64,000 nucleotides of DNA, from contig NC_134137.1 in the NCBI RefSeq assembly GCF_033958435.1, forward strand, positions 66,232,001 to 66,296,000. The letters are read 5' to 3'. The position numbers were made by a program, and so were the translations under genes. This stretch comes from Carettochelys insculpta. Lineage: Eukaryota; Chordata; Testudines; Carettochelyidae. This document shows positions 30,916-44,165 of this stretch, in pieces; the stretch's first letter is position 1, and each line of letters opens with the position of its first letter. The notes below the pieces were generated by a model, which was not told the DNA's origin, did not search any database, and worked only from the letters and a program-made list of their open reading frames with translations.

Positions 30916-32271
30916 TGACGAGTGCTCTAGCGATGGGACCCTCATCATCGCCCTCCCCTCTGGGACACACAGCCAAGCTTTGTCGAACTGAGCCTTGCCT
31001 AATCCCTGGGAGGTCACAGCTGGTGTGTACGGGGTGAGCGGGACATCGCAAGGGCCAGGCATGGGCAACCCCAGGAACAGCCCCACAGCTCATATGCCTG
31101 GGGACAGGAAGGGAGAGGGAACATGGTTAGACCCTCAGCAGATGGGAACCTCTGGGCATCCAGGACCCCATGGGGCTCACAGGCCATTGGGTGGCAGAGG
31201 AGTGGGGCAGGGGGCAATGGAGCGGGAACCCCAGCCCCCCTCCTGGGGTTGGGAGCCAGCACTCACAGGTCATCCTCCTGTCCCCTTCTCTCTCCACAGG
31301 TCCATCAATGGGCAGCCATCACAGCCCATTGGAGTGGGCCACAGTCACACGGGGCTGGGAGGCCACCCCATCGCCTCAGCCTGCATCTTCCTGTGGCTGT
31401 GGCCAGGCCTCTCAGAGATGACATGGAAGGGACAAGGAGGCGTCCGCCAACCGGAAGATCGTGCAGGAGATGACTGGGGTGCTGGGACTGGCTGGTGATC
31501 GAGTGAGGCGTGTGGGTGTGGCTGGCCAGCAGTATGGACGCCGTGGCCCAGTCCTTGGCTACCCACCTTGGCCAACTTCCCACTCCCTCACCAACCTGGA
31601 CCGCAGCCACCCCCCCATAGCCGCCCGCTGTGTGGCAGACCTGGCACCAGCCACCCACCTCGAGGTGGCTTGGTGGCCACTGGCTCAGGCAGGCGCACCT
31701 GGCCCAGCCCCAGTGGCTCCCCTGCACACCCTGCGGAGGCCAAGCCCATGACATCCCCACTCCAGCCCTACCCGCCCACGATCCCAGCCCCATCACAGCC
31801 CCACTGGGGGCCCTGGACGTGGGTTGGTAGGGGCAGCCATGGCCTACGCGGCTCCCAGCCCCCCACGTCTCTGGGCGACTGACCCTTCTCCCATTCCAGC
31901 CTCCCTCCCAGTTCTGTCCCCCCACCTAGGCCCCCTCCCAGTTCAGTTCCCCCCACATAGGCCCCCCACCTACGTTCCGTAGACTGTTTCCCCTGTGCAC
32001 AGTAAGTAGGTTAACACATTCCATTGTGCTTTTTTAAATACATTTATCCCCCACAATGAAGTTCATTGTTCCCACCCTATTCTGATATCCCTGGTGCTTG
32101 GAGGGAGAATGGTGAGGGGGCGAACATAAGGGGTGTGGGAGTGGGGTGGCGTGTGGGGTGGAGTGTGGCTGGGAGGGTCAGAGCAGGCCCTGGTCAAAAG
32201 CCTGGCACAAGACCTCCTAGATCCTGACCCCAACCCTCTGAGCCTTGTGGCACGGGGCAGTGGGTGGCCGC

Positions 32272-33604
32272 TCATAGCTGGCCCCTGGCTCCATGGCCCA
32301 GCTCTGGATTAAGGGCTCCAAGGTTGTGGAGGGCACAGGAGGCAGTGATGACTAAGGGGACATCCAGCCTGGTGAGGAGGTTGTGAAATCTCCCCTTTAG
32401 CCTCTCAAATGCCCACTCTACTGTGCCCCTGGCATGGTTGAGGCGAACATTAAAGGTCTCTTGGGCCGGCATGGTATGTCCAGTATAGGGCTGCATGAGC
32501 CATGAGTGCAGTGGGTACGCAGCGTCGGCCACGATGCAGGGGGGCATTATGATGTCCCTGAGTGGGAACTCCCACGGGGGGGACATACGTGCCTTCCTGC
32601 ATCTGGTGTCCCAGCCATGAATTCCGGAACACCCAGGCATCATGGGCCCTGCCCGGCCACTGCACACACGTCCAGGAAATAGCCCCTCGCGTGTACCAGG
32701 GCCTGGATAACCACTGATTGGTACTCCTTCCTGTTAATATAGGTATCCCCGCTGTGGTCCAGAGCCCAGATCGTCACATGAATCCAGTCCAGGGCTCCGA
32801 AACAATTGGGAAAACCCAGGTTTGTGAACCCTGTGAGGGCAGCATCCAGGTCCCCCAGGGTCATGACACATTGCAGGAGCACAGTGTTGATGGCTCAGAC
32901 AACCTGTTGGGGTTGGGGTGTGGAGGAAGACACATCCATGAATGCCTGACTGGGCGGTCCCCCTGCCCTTCTGCTAGGGGTACCCTTCCCCTTTTCCAGT
33001 TGTCACCTCCCCAGGGTGGGTCCATGGTGGGGGTCAGACATACCTCGATCAGCACCACTCTGATGATGGCCTTGCTGATGCTGAATTGGTGGCCAACAGA
33101 CCGGTGGCTGTTGGGGGCGGCCAGCCTCCATAGTGCGATGGCCACCGTCTTCCACACCAGGAGCACTGGCCACATCTGGGTGTCCCAGTGCTGGAGGACC
33201 GGGGTGAGTCAGTGGCAGAGGTCCTCGAATGTCTGGTGGGTCATGTGAAAGTTCCTCAGCCACCACTTGTTGTCCCAGTCCTCCAGCACCAGCTGGCCCA
33301 CTGGCTCCAGCTCGGGGTGCCCCGGAGAGGGGCAGCAGGGCTGTGGCCAGGGCCTGGAGAATGGGTCCCATGCAGGTGACCCAGCAGTGCTGCTGGAGTA
33401 GCAGGGCGGCCAGCATGGCCAGCAGGCTAGCCAGAGTGGAGAGGACATCGTCCTGGGGGAGGGTGTGAGTGGGTATGGTCTCCAGCTCTTCTCCCCAGCA
33501 CGTGCTCCACTGCTGTCCGCAGCCTGGCAGCCTTTAGCATGTGCAGGGTGGGGTCCTTTAAGGGGTCGTCTGGCTGCGAGCCCGGAATGGTTCATCAGCC
33601 ACAT
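32272..33604 (-). pseudogene. Harbinger DDE nuclease (transposase), two exons, broken
   Basis: Exon 1 (33604 down to 33044) gives WWLRNFHMTHQTFEDLCH and, after a TGA, the helix-turn-helix text VAIALWRLAAPNSHRSVGHQF. A GT-AG intron is visible at 33043-32904 (donor GAG/GTATGT, acceptor CCAACAG/G). Exon 2 begins with an in-frame TGA (GTC TGA GCC) where arginine is expected, then FPNCFGALDWIHV (first acidic residue of the DDE triad). Near 32660 a frameshift leads to WPGRAHDAWVFRNS-type text. The protein then runs through DAAYPLHSWLMQPYTG (second acidic residue) and FNVRLNHARGTVEWAFERLK (third). The family cuts transposon ends and gives 3-bp duplications. The catalytic acidic residues survive, but stops and a frameshift kill this copy. 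Confidence 0.85.
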
Positions 33605-33816
33605 GACCCCCCTGCCTGCATCATTTCCTGGCCTTTTACTTTGAAGTAGGGGCTACTTGTGTGCAGACATTTTACTTCAAAGTGGTGGGGAGCCAACTTT
33701 GAAGTAAGGGGAGGTGCTTTTTGTGTGTAGATGCTCTACTTTGAAGTTGCTTACTTCTAAGTTATATTTTGACGTAAGCAACTTCAAAGTTATTTTGTAG
33801 TGTAGACACAGCCAGG

Positions 33817-36800
33817 GTGGACTGTTTAACTTCAGAATTTGTTTGGTTTACAGAAGCTGCTGTAACGCCTTCAGAGAGGCAATGTGCATGAAAAACATCC
33901 TGCCAAATAATATCAGCGTGATTTCTTTTTGTCTTTTAATGCTATTGCAATAGCAATACTGAATAATCAAAACCCTGCTGTTGAGCCAAATCAAAAAGCA
34001 ACCAATAGATGGCACCATTGATTACATTATAAGAGATTTACAACTACAAGATAGAGGCTCCCCACCGCTAAAACATGTTTCTTAGTAGAACATAAATCAA
34101 GCCTTCATTTTAAGAGATGTTACTTATAAAGCTCAATATAGCCCTAACTTTATTTTCTTTCCGGTGCTTCTTGTGGAAGATTTGCTGGTGCTCCCTTAAA
34201 TGGAAAAACAAACAAAACAAAAAATATATATGGAGAGAAACAATAATGGATGTAGAGGGCAATTGGATGCTGCCCAGGGGAGTTTTCTTCTGCTCTACTC
34301 TTAAAAATACCAGGTTGCTTCTTTTCATTCTTCTGTTAAACAGCTGAGCTGCAACAAGACACATCTCCCAATCTGACCAATATGATTTAGAAGAGGTTTG
34401 GCCAATCGTCAGATATAAACACGGTTGTAGCCGTTTATAATACTAAATAACATTACACACTTCTAATATACAGCCGCTGTTACCCAGGGGTTTCGAAGTA
34501 CTTCAAAAACATTACTTAATTGAACAACACCTGTGTGAGACAGGGAATCCTAACATGACAGTTATCCTCTTGACCTCATTGGGATGCCAATGGCTCTGCT
34601 CATATGAGTAAGGGTTAGTGATAAGGTTAAGGACTGAAGGATCAGAAGTAAATACTGTCACATATTTTCTGCTATTGCAGGCTATTTTTTCCAGGAGAGA
34701 AAAAAGGAGGAAGTTTGTTGTTTGCACCTTGTAGGAATTAGCACTTGCAAAGTATTTGTCTGTGGTTCAGGATGGGCATCTTTTAGCTATAAGCTTTAAA
34801 TCTGCAATGTTTGTACTACGGTGCTTAAAAGTCAGACTTAGTGGCTTCAGCATAATTTACTGTTTAAGGTTAAAAGCTGTTGCTCTCTTTAATCTTCTGC
34901 TCCACAGCCAATAAAACTTTAATACTGAAAGCCTAGGAAGAGGAGAGAAATGCAGTGCTGAAACATTTACCATGATACACTTTTCCATCTTTATTTTAAG
35001 TTACAAAAACTGTCTGAAAAGGCTAGTAAGTGTTTCCAGTTAATGATAGTCTTCTGGCATCAAAAGATTAAGAAAATGAACTAAAATTTCCAGAGGATGA
35101 AATACTGAGTGGAAAAGATTTAAAAAAAAAAACCCAACACCTTGGATTTTCTAGATTTATTTTTGTGCTATGTGTATTTGCTTCACTAGGCTGTCAATTT
35201 TAATTGGACTGAAATCTGCAGCAGTTCAGTTCACACCAGTTTAATTCAGAATTCCTGTTGTTCCTTCTTCCCCATATTCTGCTTAAGCAGAAGTGTTGCT
35301 AGAGTATGGATGTTAACCCCAGTATCCTGGCATAATTCCAATTCAGATAATTATGTTCTGCCTGCATATATTCTGCCTACAGTTTTAATCTGAATACTTT
35401 ATTCTTCATTTTCTCTCCTGTGTGGAAGATGTTCAGCATCAGTAAAAAGCTGCTTCCCAGCACAGAGGTTGCTGCATTTGGTGGTTTGAGAACTGATCTC
35501 TATACATTCCAGAGAAATTATTAAATGTAATTAGCAAATGTTTGCTATGCTGTGAGATACTTAGATGAAAAGAACTGTAGAATCACAACATATTTCTCCC
35601 TGACTTCAAACAGTGAATCTGCTTATCAATCCTGCCTCCATATTTTGGTGAGCTATGAATTTTTTGTTTTGGTGGTTGGTTGTTCTGTTTTGTTTTGTAG
35701 CTGTGGAATGACTGACAGGGAATGGATCATTTGATGATTACATGTTCTTTTCATTCCATCTGGGGCCACCTGGCACTGACAACTTTTGGAAGACAGGATA
35801 ATGGAAGTGAATAGTTCCATTGGGTAAAGAATGTTAGGTCCAACTAATAGTCCCCAAGATGAGACTAGATCCCACTGTCTGAGAAAATAAAAATGGATGA
35901 AACAGCCAATCTTGACTCTATACAAATGCTTTACCTCCAGATATCTAATTTGGGTTATGTTGTTTAAAGAAGTTAGAGGTAGCTGAAGAGTGGTAATTTC
36001 AGAAGTATTCAGCATCTATTCAGCTCTATCCACAAAGCACTCAGCCTTGACTTTTAAGAGGAAAAGGCACTGAGACTTCAAAGTGGGAATGATTTAAAAA
36101 AAACAAACCCACCCTCTAATATCGCTTCTGGTATCTAGATAGTACAGTGAAAATGTCTTAGAACTATACATAGTGATAAAGATGATTATTCATTCCCTTC
36201 CAGAATCTTGCTCTGAGTGAATTGTAATTGAAATGAAGCCCATATTACAAAATTGGCAGAGACAATAAAATACAACTGGAATGCAGGGATCAGCAGAAAA
36301 GTGATGGCACAAAGGTCAAAACAGCAATCACCCCTTTCAAAAGAGCACTTATTACACAATGAGGGAAATTTTTTCCAAGGTACAGATGGCAGTTAGGTGA
36401 CTAATTCCCATTAACTATCAATGAGAAGCAAGCACCTCTCATTTGCGTCTTAGAAAATTTACCACCTAGTCAAATAGAAAATGTGAGTTAACAGAAGGTA
36501 GTGGAATAGTAATGACTAAGCAACAAATTAAAAATAATTGAATCTGTATTTTAAAATTTATTAATGTTAACACCTGCATTGATTTTATTTCCGTATTTAG
36601 ATTACTTAGCATTTCCTCATAGATTGCTTTCATTTTTGTTCTTGTGAATACTGAAAAGTTTCTCTTAATAACAAAACATATAGTTTGATGTGGCTCCTGA
36701 CTTACCTGAGTAATCCTTACTCTTACGATGAGCCTCCTTGAATTCATCAGGACTCCAGTGGAGCCACTTGCATGTGTGAAATCATCCATGTGAATTAGGG

Positions 36801-38465
36801 CTTTCAGGCTCTCATCCTGTCAAGTGTTTTTTGTTTTTAACAAATATAAGTATTCAAAGGTGGGGGGTGGGGAGGGAGAACAAAACTTCATCTTGTTGTT
36901 TTTCTTTCCTATTGGCCACTGGGAGAGTAAACACAGGATGCAAGGCTTGTCACAATATATAACAGTTCTCCGAACTGACAGCATTAACTTTTGTATAGAG
37001 GCATAGAGCAAAGATGCAATTGTTAGCATACAGTTCATGGGGAACTGTCAGCTCCATACCAGTCCAATTAAATTACATAGTTTCAAAACCTAGATGATTT
37101 GAGGAAGTTTAAAACAGAGTGCTAGCACAGAGCTGGCTCATCTGTTGTGTCAATTATCTGGTTGGCTGTTTTTGTATCTCCGGCTGCTATGGTATTTTCA
37201 GAGCAAGACAAGGGTGAATTCATTTCAAGGTTAATTATGAATTAGCATTATTATTATGTCTAATATGTATTTTAAAGATACCCTGTAACCTTCTGAAAAA
37301 GGAGACAAGTGCATGCATTCTACCTTTTTCAAAATGATTATTAAAAAATTGAATAAAAGAATACCTCCCTGGGAGTTTAAGTTGAGTCAAGTAGCATTAA
37401 TTCCTGCAGAGTCCCTTCTGGAATGGCTGCTGTGTGGGAAAGGCACTATGACTCTTGCCAGAACTATGCTGTTTTTATTCTATTCCCTCTGGGGATTTTT
37501 TGTTTGTTTTTTAATCAAGGTCATAAACATAGTATTTCAAGTGGAAAGAGAAGAGTAAGAGCAGCAACATGGAAGGGCATCCTCTTCATGGAGCTGCCTT
37601 GACTTCTTTATAATAGAGGGAACTTTTCTGCCTGGGTGTGCACATGCTACAAGATGCCATGGTCCCTGCCCACCCTATGTCCCCTTGCTTCCCTCCCCCA
37701 AATTTGCCCTTTTATGCTGGGAGCAATTTCCTGAAAGCTCTGCTTAGCAGATAGCTAGTCTCCTCTCCCCCATCCTCTTTCTGCTGGTTTCTTCATTGGC
37801 AATGGTGAATTCTCTCCGTTTTTTATATTTGTAAAATAACTGAATTATACACTCTTGAGATACATGTCCAGAATTAAAAAGAAGTGCATATTTGATAACT
37901 TGAATAATCAAAAGTAGCCTACTTCCCATCCCTGCAACTCAAAGTCATGCTGTATCAACCTCTAACTCAGTCATATGCTGGAGAAAGAGCTGGGCCTGAC
38001 ATCATTTCCTAAATGTCAAGAGTTCACCCTGTTGGTCTAGTACGGAAAAGTCAACAGCCACCCACTTAATGCATTCTGCTATAACTATCTCAGGGTGAAA
38101 TCTTGAGCCTATTAATATCGCTGACAAAACTCTCATTAACTTCACAGGGGACAGAATTTCACAGGGGACAGATATTTGAATCAAAGGACAGTTATTATCT
38201 TGAGAATGTCAGCTGTCACTTCATATGGAGAGAGGGCATCATCTGAGGAATCAGTAGTATCTGCACAGCCTTGAGAATGCTACTTCCTGGCTGCAGAGGA
38301 GAGTTGTATTTTCAGAAAACCTGTAATGCAGAAGTCAAGTGAAATATACAAAATCATGTACAAAAGTGAATAACAACATAATGCTGCTTGTTGACTAGTT
38401 ATTCCTGTCCTATTTCTGCCTTGTACTGAGGCTTAAATCCCAGGTAACTCCCCATTTTCACAGAC
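33817..38465. other. AT-rich non-coding DNA
   Basis: About 4.6 kb with no supported gene. Around 36385-36475 the text TTAGGTGACTAATTCCCATT and its partner TCAATGAGAAGCAAGCACCT look like a decayed copy of a common amniote repeat containing TTAGGTGCCTAA; low certainty. The rest shows nothing. Confidence 0.5.
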
Positions 38466-38468
38466 TAA

Positions 38469-38749
38469 GGCCTGGACTACACAGGTGGTAATGTCAACCT
38501 AAGCTATGCAACTCCAGCTATGTGAATAGCATAGCTGGAGTCAATGTACCTTAAGTCATGTTGCTGCACTGTCCCCCTTCAGGAGGGGTGTGTGTGTAAA
38601 CTATCCTGTCAACTCCTCTTACTCTTCTCTCTCTGGTGGAGTACTGGAGTGGATTGGAGTGCAATCAGCAGTTGATTTAGCGGGTCCAGTTGACCTCCCA
38701 GGAGATGGATCTGTTCAGCATCGATCTCCCAGTAAGTGCAGACAAGGCC
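38469..38749. mobile_element. Harbinger-like non-autonomous element E (281 bp)
   Basis: Starts GGCCTGGACTACAC and ends GTGCAGACAAGGCC, flanked by TAA on both sides (38466-38468 and 38750-38752). TAA is the canonical Harbinger target. A short internal inverted repeat is present (AGCTATG..CATAGCT near 38516-38536). Diverged, so older than A-C. Confidence 0.65.
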
Positions 38750-38752
38750 TAA

Positions 38753-40929
38753 GTGGGAATAGAGCTTATCCTTGTGTGCTAAGGACAGGAGTGGGCAGTA
38801 AAACAGTGGTGGTTCACCAGGGTTGGTTCCTGGCAGGCCACTGTTGCTACATTTACCTGTGCTTCCACTGATATGGACAATAGCTCCTGTTAGCTGTGGA
38901 TTGCTGCTCCCAGTCAATGGGAGCTGCAGGAAGTGGTGTGGATGAGGACACCACTTCCCTCCGGTTACATTGACTGGGAATGGTGATCTATGGCCAATGG
39001 AAGGCTGAAATCACCCACACACACATACATACATACATGTAAATACAGTGGAGGTAGCTCAAGAGGGGATAACCCTGCAGAACTGGATTGGCCTGTGGAC
39101 TGGTATTGGCCCACCCCATCTTTAGGAAGCACCTAATGAAGTGCTCAGCTCTAATGAAAAATGGAGTCCTCTGTTGATTTCATACAGTAAAATTAGTTTA
39201 GTGCAAGAGATCTGATGGTGTGCTTGAGCTCTGCTATGGCAAAAGTCTTCAGGTGGTTCTGTCTTCAATACTTATTCTGTTTTGGGTTCACTAATACAAA
39301 TGGCAATGTGGTGCTGGTTTCGCTGATGATTTTTGCAGTGGTCGAGATAACTCCTAAATGGCTGAAAAATACATTGACCTATCCAATCCCCATGGTATCT
39401 CTTTCCAACCTCCATTTTTCTCTCCCTATTGGGAGGCAAATCTCTTTTTTTCTCATGAGAAAAATTGTGTACTTTTTGTTTATATTTTGTTTCCAGGCTG
39501 AATTTGGAGAAAGACGGTGGGTTTCTCTCAGTGCAGATAAGCAATAGAAACATAAATATATGGCAGTTGTTATAGGAACAAGGACCTCCAGTGACTTGTA
39601 CAGTGGAAAGCATGAGAAAGGGATGAGAAGAAATGTGCAAAGCTGATGCTGTGTAAGTCACTGACAAAATTCCCATGGGAGCAGAGTAAGGCCAGAAAGA
39701 AGGAAATGTGCCAGAAGTGTTTTTGATTGGTTTCATGCCCCCATTTCCTTTCGTGTTTGTTATTTTCTTAATCTCTTTTTTTGTACATTTTGGAAGTTTT
39801 ATGCATCCCATAATGGAGGGAACATGGGAGGGGAGTGTTTTGGCTGCTGGCTAGTAACCTGAATAATCTAAGCACAGCAGGCAGTCACAGCAGAGAGATT
39901 ATAATAGGTGGAATAGTGACATTTGCATATTCACAGCACATTTATTGGAAAATCATGGTATAGTGAGTGTACAATGCCCTGCAGTTTGATTGGCTGACAG
40001 TTCAGGGATTCAAATAGCATATGGCTATTGAAAAGTAACCATGCAGTAAAAGTATAAATCAGATACCAAGAACTAGAATGCAGGGAACTGAGTATCTGGA
40101 GGAAAACAGCTTGGTGATGCCTCTCTGAGTACATAGCAACACTGTCCACTGATTGGCTGAGACAGTTCCATTCCAGTGTAATGTATCATATTGTGTATAT
40201 TAATATTTCAGCTTTACAGTTCCATTTCCATTAGGGGAAGATTGCCCATGAGCTTCTTAGTGGCTAAACAGGAATTTACAGCTTTCAAAAAAATCTCTTA
40301 AAGCTTGCAGTACCTAAAGAAGAAGAAATTACACCACTATTTTTGAAGCTTTAAAAGTCCAAAGTGCCTACTTGTGCTCTTACATGTGCCTGTGCAATTC
40401 CTACTGAAGTCAGGTGATGGAGTGCATGCATCTGGTCCAGTGGGTTTTTTTTTGTTTACATTATCAGTCAGATTTTGTGCTAAAAACAAAGCTCCAGACC
40501 ATGCCTAGGGCAATTCACCCTTCCAACTATGAAGATGCCATCAAAACTAAAGTGTTTCCATTTTTAACAAATCAGTTTTTTTTATTTTTTAAAGTTTGTG
40601 GTGTGTTCTGGACTGGGCTGGTTTTTTTCCTGTATGTGTACAGTGCCTAGCACAAGGGAGATTTGATTTTACACCTTATCAGGACATTTAAGAGCTACTG
40701 AAGTACAAATAGCAAAAAGTAACAATAATGTTCAAATGGACTAGTTCTAGTGAAATTCATAATTGATAAAGTCCTTCTGGCTTCTCAGGATGTGTGCACA
40801 TGAAAAGAATTCTGTGAGTACAGTTGAGAGAGTATTAGAGAATTAAAGGAATAACACTCAATTGCTTGGAAAAACATCCTTTAAAAATGTCATCACTACA
40901 GTCAGATCTATTAAACAATTCCAGTGTCA
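38753..40929. other. Non-coding DNA
   Basis: No gene recognised; a short CATA-type tract lies near 39018-39036. Confidence 0.5.
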
Positions 40930-41015
40930 CTGGTAGATTTATATTAGCTCTGTTTTATATCAGTTTCCACTTACACAATTGTAAAATGGAGATTGTTTTT
41001 ACTAGGGGAAGTCTT
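40930..41015 (-). repeat. Possible MIR fragment
   Basis: ATCAGTTTCCACTTACACAA then TTGTAAAATGGAGATTG resembles the reverse complement of the MIR core. Short and diverged. Confidence 0.35.
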
Positions 41016-41049
41016 TTTTTTTCTTATTTTTTTTTCCAAACTGAACAAG

Positions 41050-41485
41050 CAGAATCACAGGGCTGGAAGGGACTTCAGGAAGTCATCGAGTCCAGCCCCC
41101 TGCTTCAAGCAGGATCAATCCCTACTAAGTCATCCCAGCCAGGACCTTGTCCAGCTGGGACTTAAAAACCTCAAGGGATGCAGAATCCACCACCTCTGTA
41201 GGCAACACATTCCAATGCTTCACCACCTACCTGGTGAAGTAGTTTTTCCTAATATCTAACCTACACCTTTCCCTCTTCAACTTCTGACCATTACTCCTTG
41301 TTCTGCCATCTGACACCACTGAGAACAGTTTCTCACCCTCCTTTTTAGAGCTCCCCTTCAGGAAGTTGAAGGCTGCTATTAAATCACCTCTAAGTCTTCT
41401 CTTATGTAAACTAAACGAGCCCAAATCCCTCAGCCTATCCTCATAGGTCTTGTGCTCCAGACCCTTAATCATTTTTGTTGCTGGA
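41050..41485 (-). mobile_element. CR1 LINE 3' fragment
   Basis: On the minus strand the protein text runs GLEHKTYEDRLRDLGSFSLH, then RRLRGDLIAAFNFLKG, KLFSVVSDGRTRSNG and RCRLDIRKNYFTR. This is the C-terminal part of the CR1 reverse transcriptase ORF. It is followed by the CR1 3' end (GACTTCCTGAAGTCCCTTCC-type text), which finishes near 41050 with TGTGATTCT. The 5' part is missing, as usual for CR1. The frame is open for the protein part up to TTTCTR, then changes. Confidence 0.85.
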
Positions 41486-42779
41486 AGATAAATAAGAAAA
41501 ATAAACAAGAGTAAACACAGGACAACTGGAGACGTACTTTCAGAGACTGGGGTTTAGGACATATTTTTTAATCAATCAATCACTTATGCTTTACTCCAGC
41601 ATGAACAGACCCTTCACAACAATGGATGTTAGGGAAAGTACTCATGTATATACATTTAAGCGTGTGGTAAGTACTTAAAGTATTGTCGTCTACAAATTCT
41701 GTAACATAATTCAATAGGTTTTTTCCAGTGAAAATAATATTGGAGTGACCATTAAAATTATGACTTCCTTTCACTAAGGCTGCATCTGATAGAAATGCCT
41801 CCAGCAGCTACAGTTATCTGTGTCATTGTCCTATCCAAAACAAAGGCAAACTGTCGGAAAATGAACTACAATGAGAAAATGCAGGGCGGTCATTCCCATC
41901 TTTGCATTGTTGCATGATTATTATTTGGTTTTTTTAAGAGTATAAGTTGTTAGCGCTTACCTAGAGCAATGAATTAGTTTGTATGCTTTGTCCTCTACAT
42001 GGATGTCCTTGTGTTCCTTGGTATAAATTGTGTCAGTATTGGTTGTTGTCATTACTCACACTGAAGATGTGACACTAACCCTGCCAGCCAGGGAAAAAAG
42101 CCACACACAGAGGCAGCACAAGCCAGTATTGTTCAAATCAGGGAAGCCTGCTGGTGTGGAAATGACTTCTGTTGCAGAAAATGTATTTACTGCTAAACCC
42201 AGACCAATCTGGTGATGTACATACAAAATTAACACATCATTTTTGCATATATTGTCGTGTTCCTTTTAAGATAGAAGACCCTCAGAAATGAAAGCAAATT
42301 ATGAAACAAATACCCAGCAGCTTTCCACCAATGTCAATTTAGGATGCATTATGAAATGTTTAACGTGCTTTATTAATATCCATGTTTGCTACAATTATTT
42401 TACACTTACCAAAGTAATTATCAACCAGAAGGATTCTGAACCACATTATAAACTGATATACTAAGACACCACTTTATGTAGCAATAAAACCTGGACTCCT
42501 CAGGTATTTGCAGTACATGACAATTTTGCACCACTATTTAGTAAAGGATTTGAAGAATTCACTTCTCCAATTGAAATTACAGGATATGTTTAGATTAGTA
42601 AACACATTGTGCTTCAGCTGAAATTCAACTACAAAACCATTATTCACACTTCTGCTCATCATAGGAGTGCCATCTAATTATTATTTGATATTAATATTGT
42701 TTAATAGTAATATTTAGCTCTTACAGAGTTTACTTTTCATCTCTGGGACTTAGATTCTCAAAGATGTTGTGGCCTTGAA
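41486..42779. other. Non-coding DNA
   Basis: Nothing coding or repetitive recognised. Confidence 0.5.
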
Positions 42780-42960
42780 GATCTGAGCCTAGGTCACTAT
42801 AGGTCATTAGATACGTACGTTTGTACAGATGGGATAAAGGAAGCACTGAGGTGATATGACGTGTGCAAAATCACAACATATATTGTTAGAAACATGACCC
42901 AAGGTTTTCTGACACAGTATAATGCTCTGTCTGCTGGATAATACTGCCATAAGCAATCAA
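42780..42960 (+). repeat. Possible MIR remnant
   Basis: GTACAGATGGGATAAAGGAA, GTGCAAAATCACA and AATGCTCTGTCTGCTGGATA occur in MIR order. Diverged. Confidence 0.45.
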
Positions 42961-43150
42961 GACCTATTGTAGGTTTATGTCCCATGGAGAAAAGCACCTC
43001 CAGCAGCAGAACTCTCACATCATGATTCATAGATTCTACAGCTAGAAGAAACCATTGTGATCAGAAATCTGCTGCTCTGGGAGCCCTCTGTCGACATCTG
43101 GGTTATCCTCATTCCATGAGGAAGAAGGGACGTGTCAGCAGAGGGGGTTT

Positions 43151-43191
43151 TCCTGACATTTGGCCCTGTGTAGATGGGCCAAATGTCAGGA
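43151..43191. repeat. Perfect 16-bp hairpin
   Basis: TCCTGACATTTGGCCC (43151-43166), loop TGTGTAGAT, GGGCCAAATGTCAGGA (43176-43191). The loop contains GTGTAGA, and the setting resembles the centre of a palindromic non-autonomous DNA element related to the GTCTACAC families; the outer limits are unclear. Confidence 0.75.
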
Positions 43192-43336
43192 GAGCCTCTC
43201 CCAACAGAACTGTCTGCAGGAGATATGCAAATACATTGCACAATTTGCGTATCTTTTGCCAACAGTTCTCTTCACTCTAGACACAGTCTTACAGACTGTG
43301 ATCAAGTCACCCCTTATCCTTGGAAATCTAAGCTCT

Positions 43337-43609
43337 GGGCATGTCTACACTGCAATAAAACGTGCAGCTGACTTGTGTTAGCTGACCTGGCAATGAGGTT
43401 GAGGGCCTAACAACGGCAGTGTAAACATTCAAGCTTGGGCAGGAAACTGGATTCTGGGCCCCAGCGATGAAGAAGCTTAAACTGGAGACTGAGCTCTTGC
43501 TCAGTTTCCACATTGCAATTCCAAAGCCCTGTAGCCTACGCCCTGTGCATACAGGTCAGCTGGCTCCAGCCCACCACCTCCAGTGATAACTTATCCGTAG
43601 ACATACCAC
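43337..43609. mobile_element. Degenerate DNA element with GGGCATGTCTACAC end
   Basis: The left end GGGCATGTCTACACTGC and a decayed right end CCGTAGACATACC at about 43595-43607 form an imperfect inverted pair about 270 bp apart. Internal text such as AGCTGACTTGTGTTAGCTGA fits a family with CTACACTGCAATAAAA starts. Related decayed text is seen at about 50650-50770. Class uncertain (hAT or Harbinger). Confidence 0.45.
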
Positions 43610-44165
43610 TATAAGGTGTTTTTAAAATCATTCTCATGATTCTTCCCTGAACCCTCTGCAGTATATCAAGATCTTTCATGTCTGAGAGGAATAGAGGTGA
43701 TGTTCAGGATACTGATTTAGACTCCAAAACCACTAATGAGGTCAGAGTACCACTACGGTTATTACTTCCTGTAGCATCCAGATTCTCCTCGGCAGCATTC
43801 TAAATAATTACTGACCCAGTCAAACTGGGCATTAATTGGGAAACTGACCAAGACAATGACACGGTTGCAAATGTAAACCATTCATGGGCGTTCTTTCATG
43901 GAGACTAGTGTGTAAACTCAGGTGGCCCTAAGATGCCAGACGAAATGAGCAGAAAGAGGAATTATATTTTTGCTTTTGTTGTGGCCCACAGGTAGTCCTG
44001 AACCCAGGACCTCACTGCAGGCACTTCTACAGTTTGAGCCACAGACCAGGTGGTTCTGGCCTTTGGCTGTTGAGGACACTTATTTCTTCTCTGTGACATG
44101 GTCTAGGTACCCCTTCCTCCCACCTGAAGGCAGCACTGTGGGGCAGCCTTCCCTGCTCGTGGAAT

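Larger units (their letters stand above)
30022..33813. mobile_element. Harbinger DNA transposon with two genes, decayed
   Basis: Ends: GGCTGCGTCTACACTACAAAG at left and CTTTGTAGTGTAGACACAGCC (from rough inversion) at right, i.e. imperfect inverted repeats of about 20 bp around GTCTACACTACAAA. Flanks are AGC and AGG, an imperfect 3-bp duplication. Inside are a plus-strand Myb/SANT gene and a minus-strand DDE nuclease gene facing it, the classic two-protein Harbinger layout. Sub-terminal blocks CTTCAAAGTA and ACTTTGAAG recur at both ends. The hairpin AGCCCTGATAGGGCT followed by CTATGGTC (about 30319-30341) is shared with copies A-C. Confidence 0.85.
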
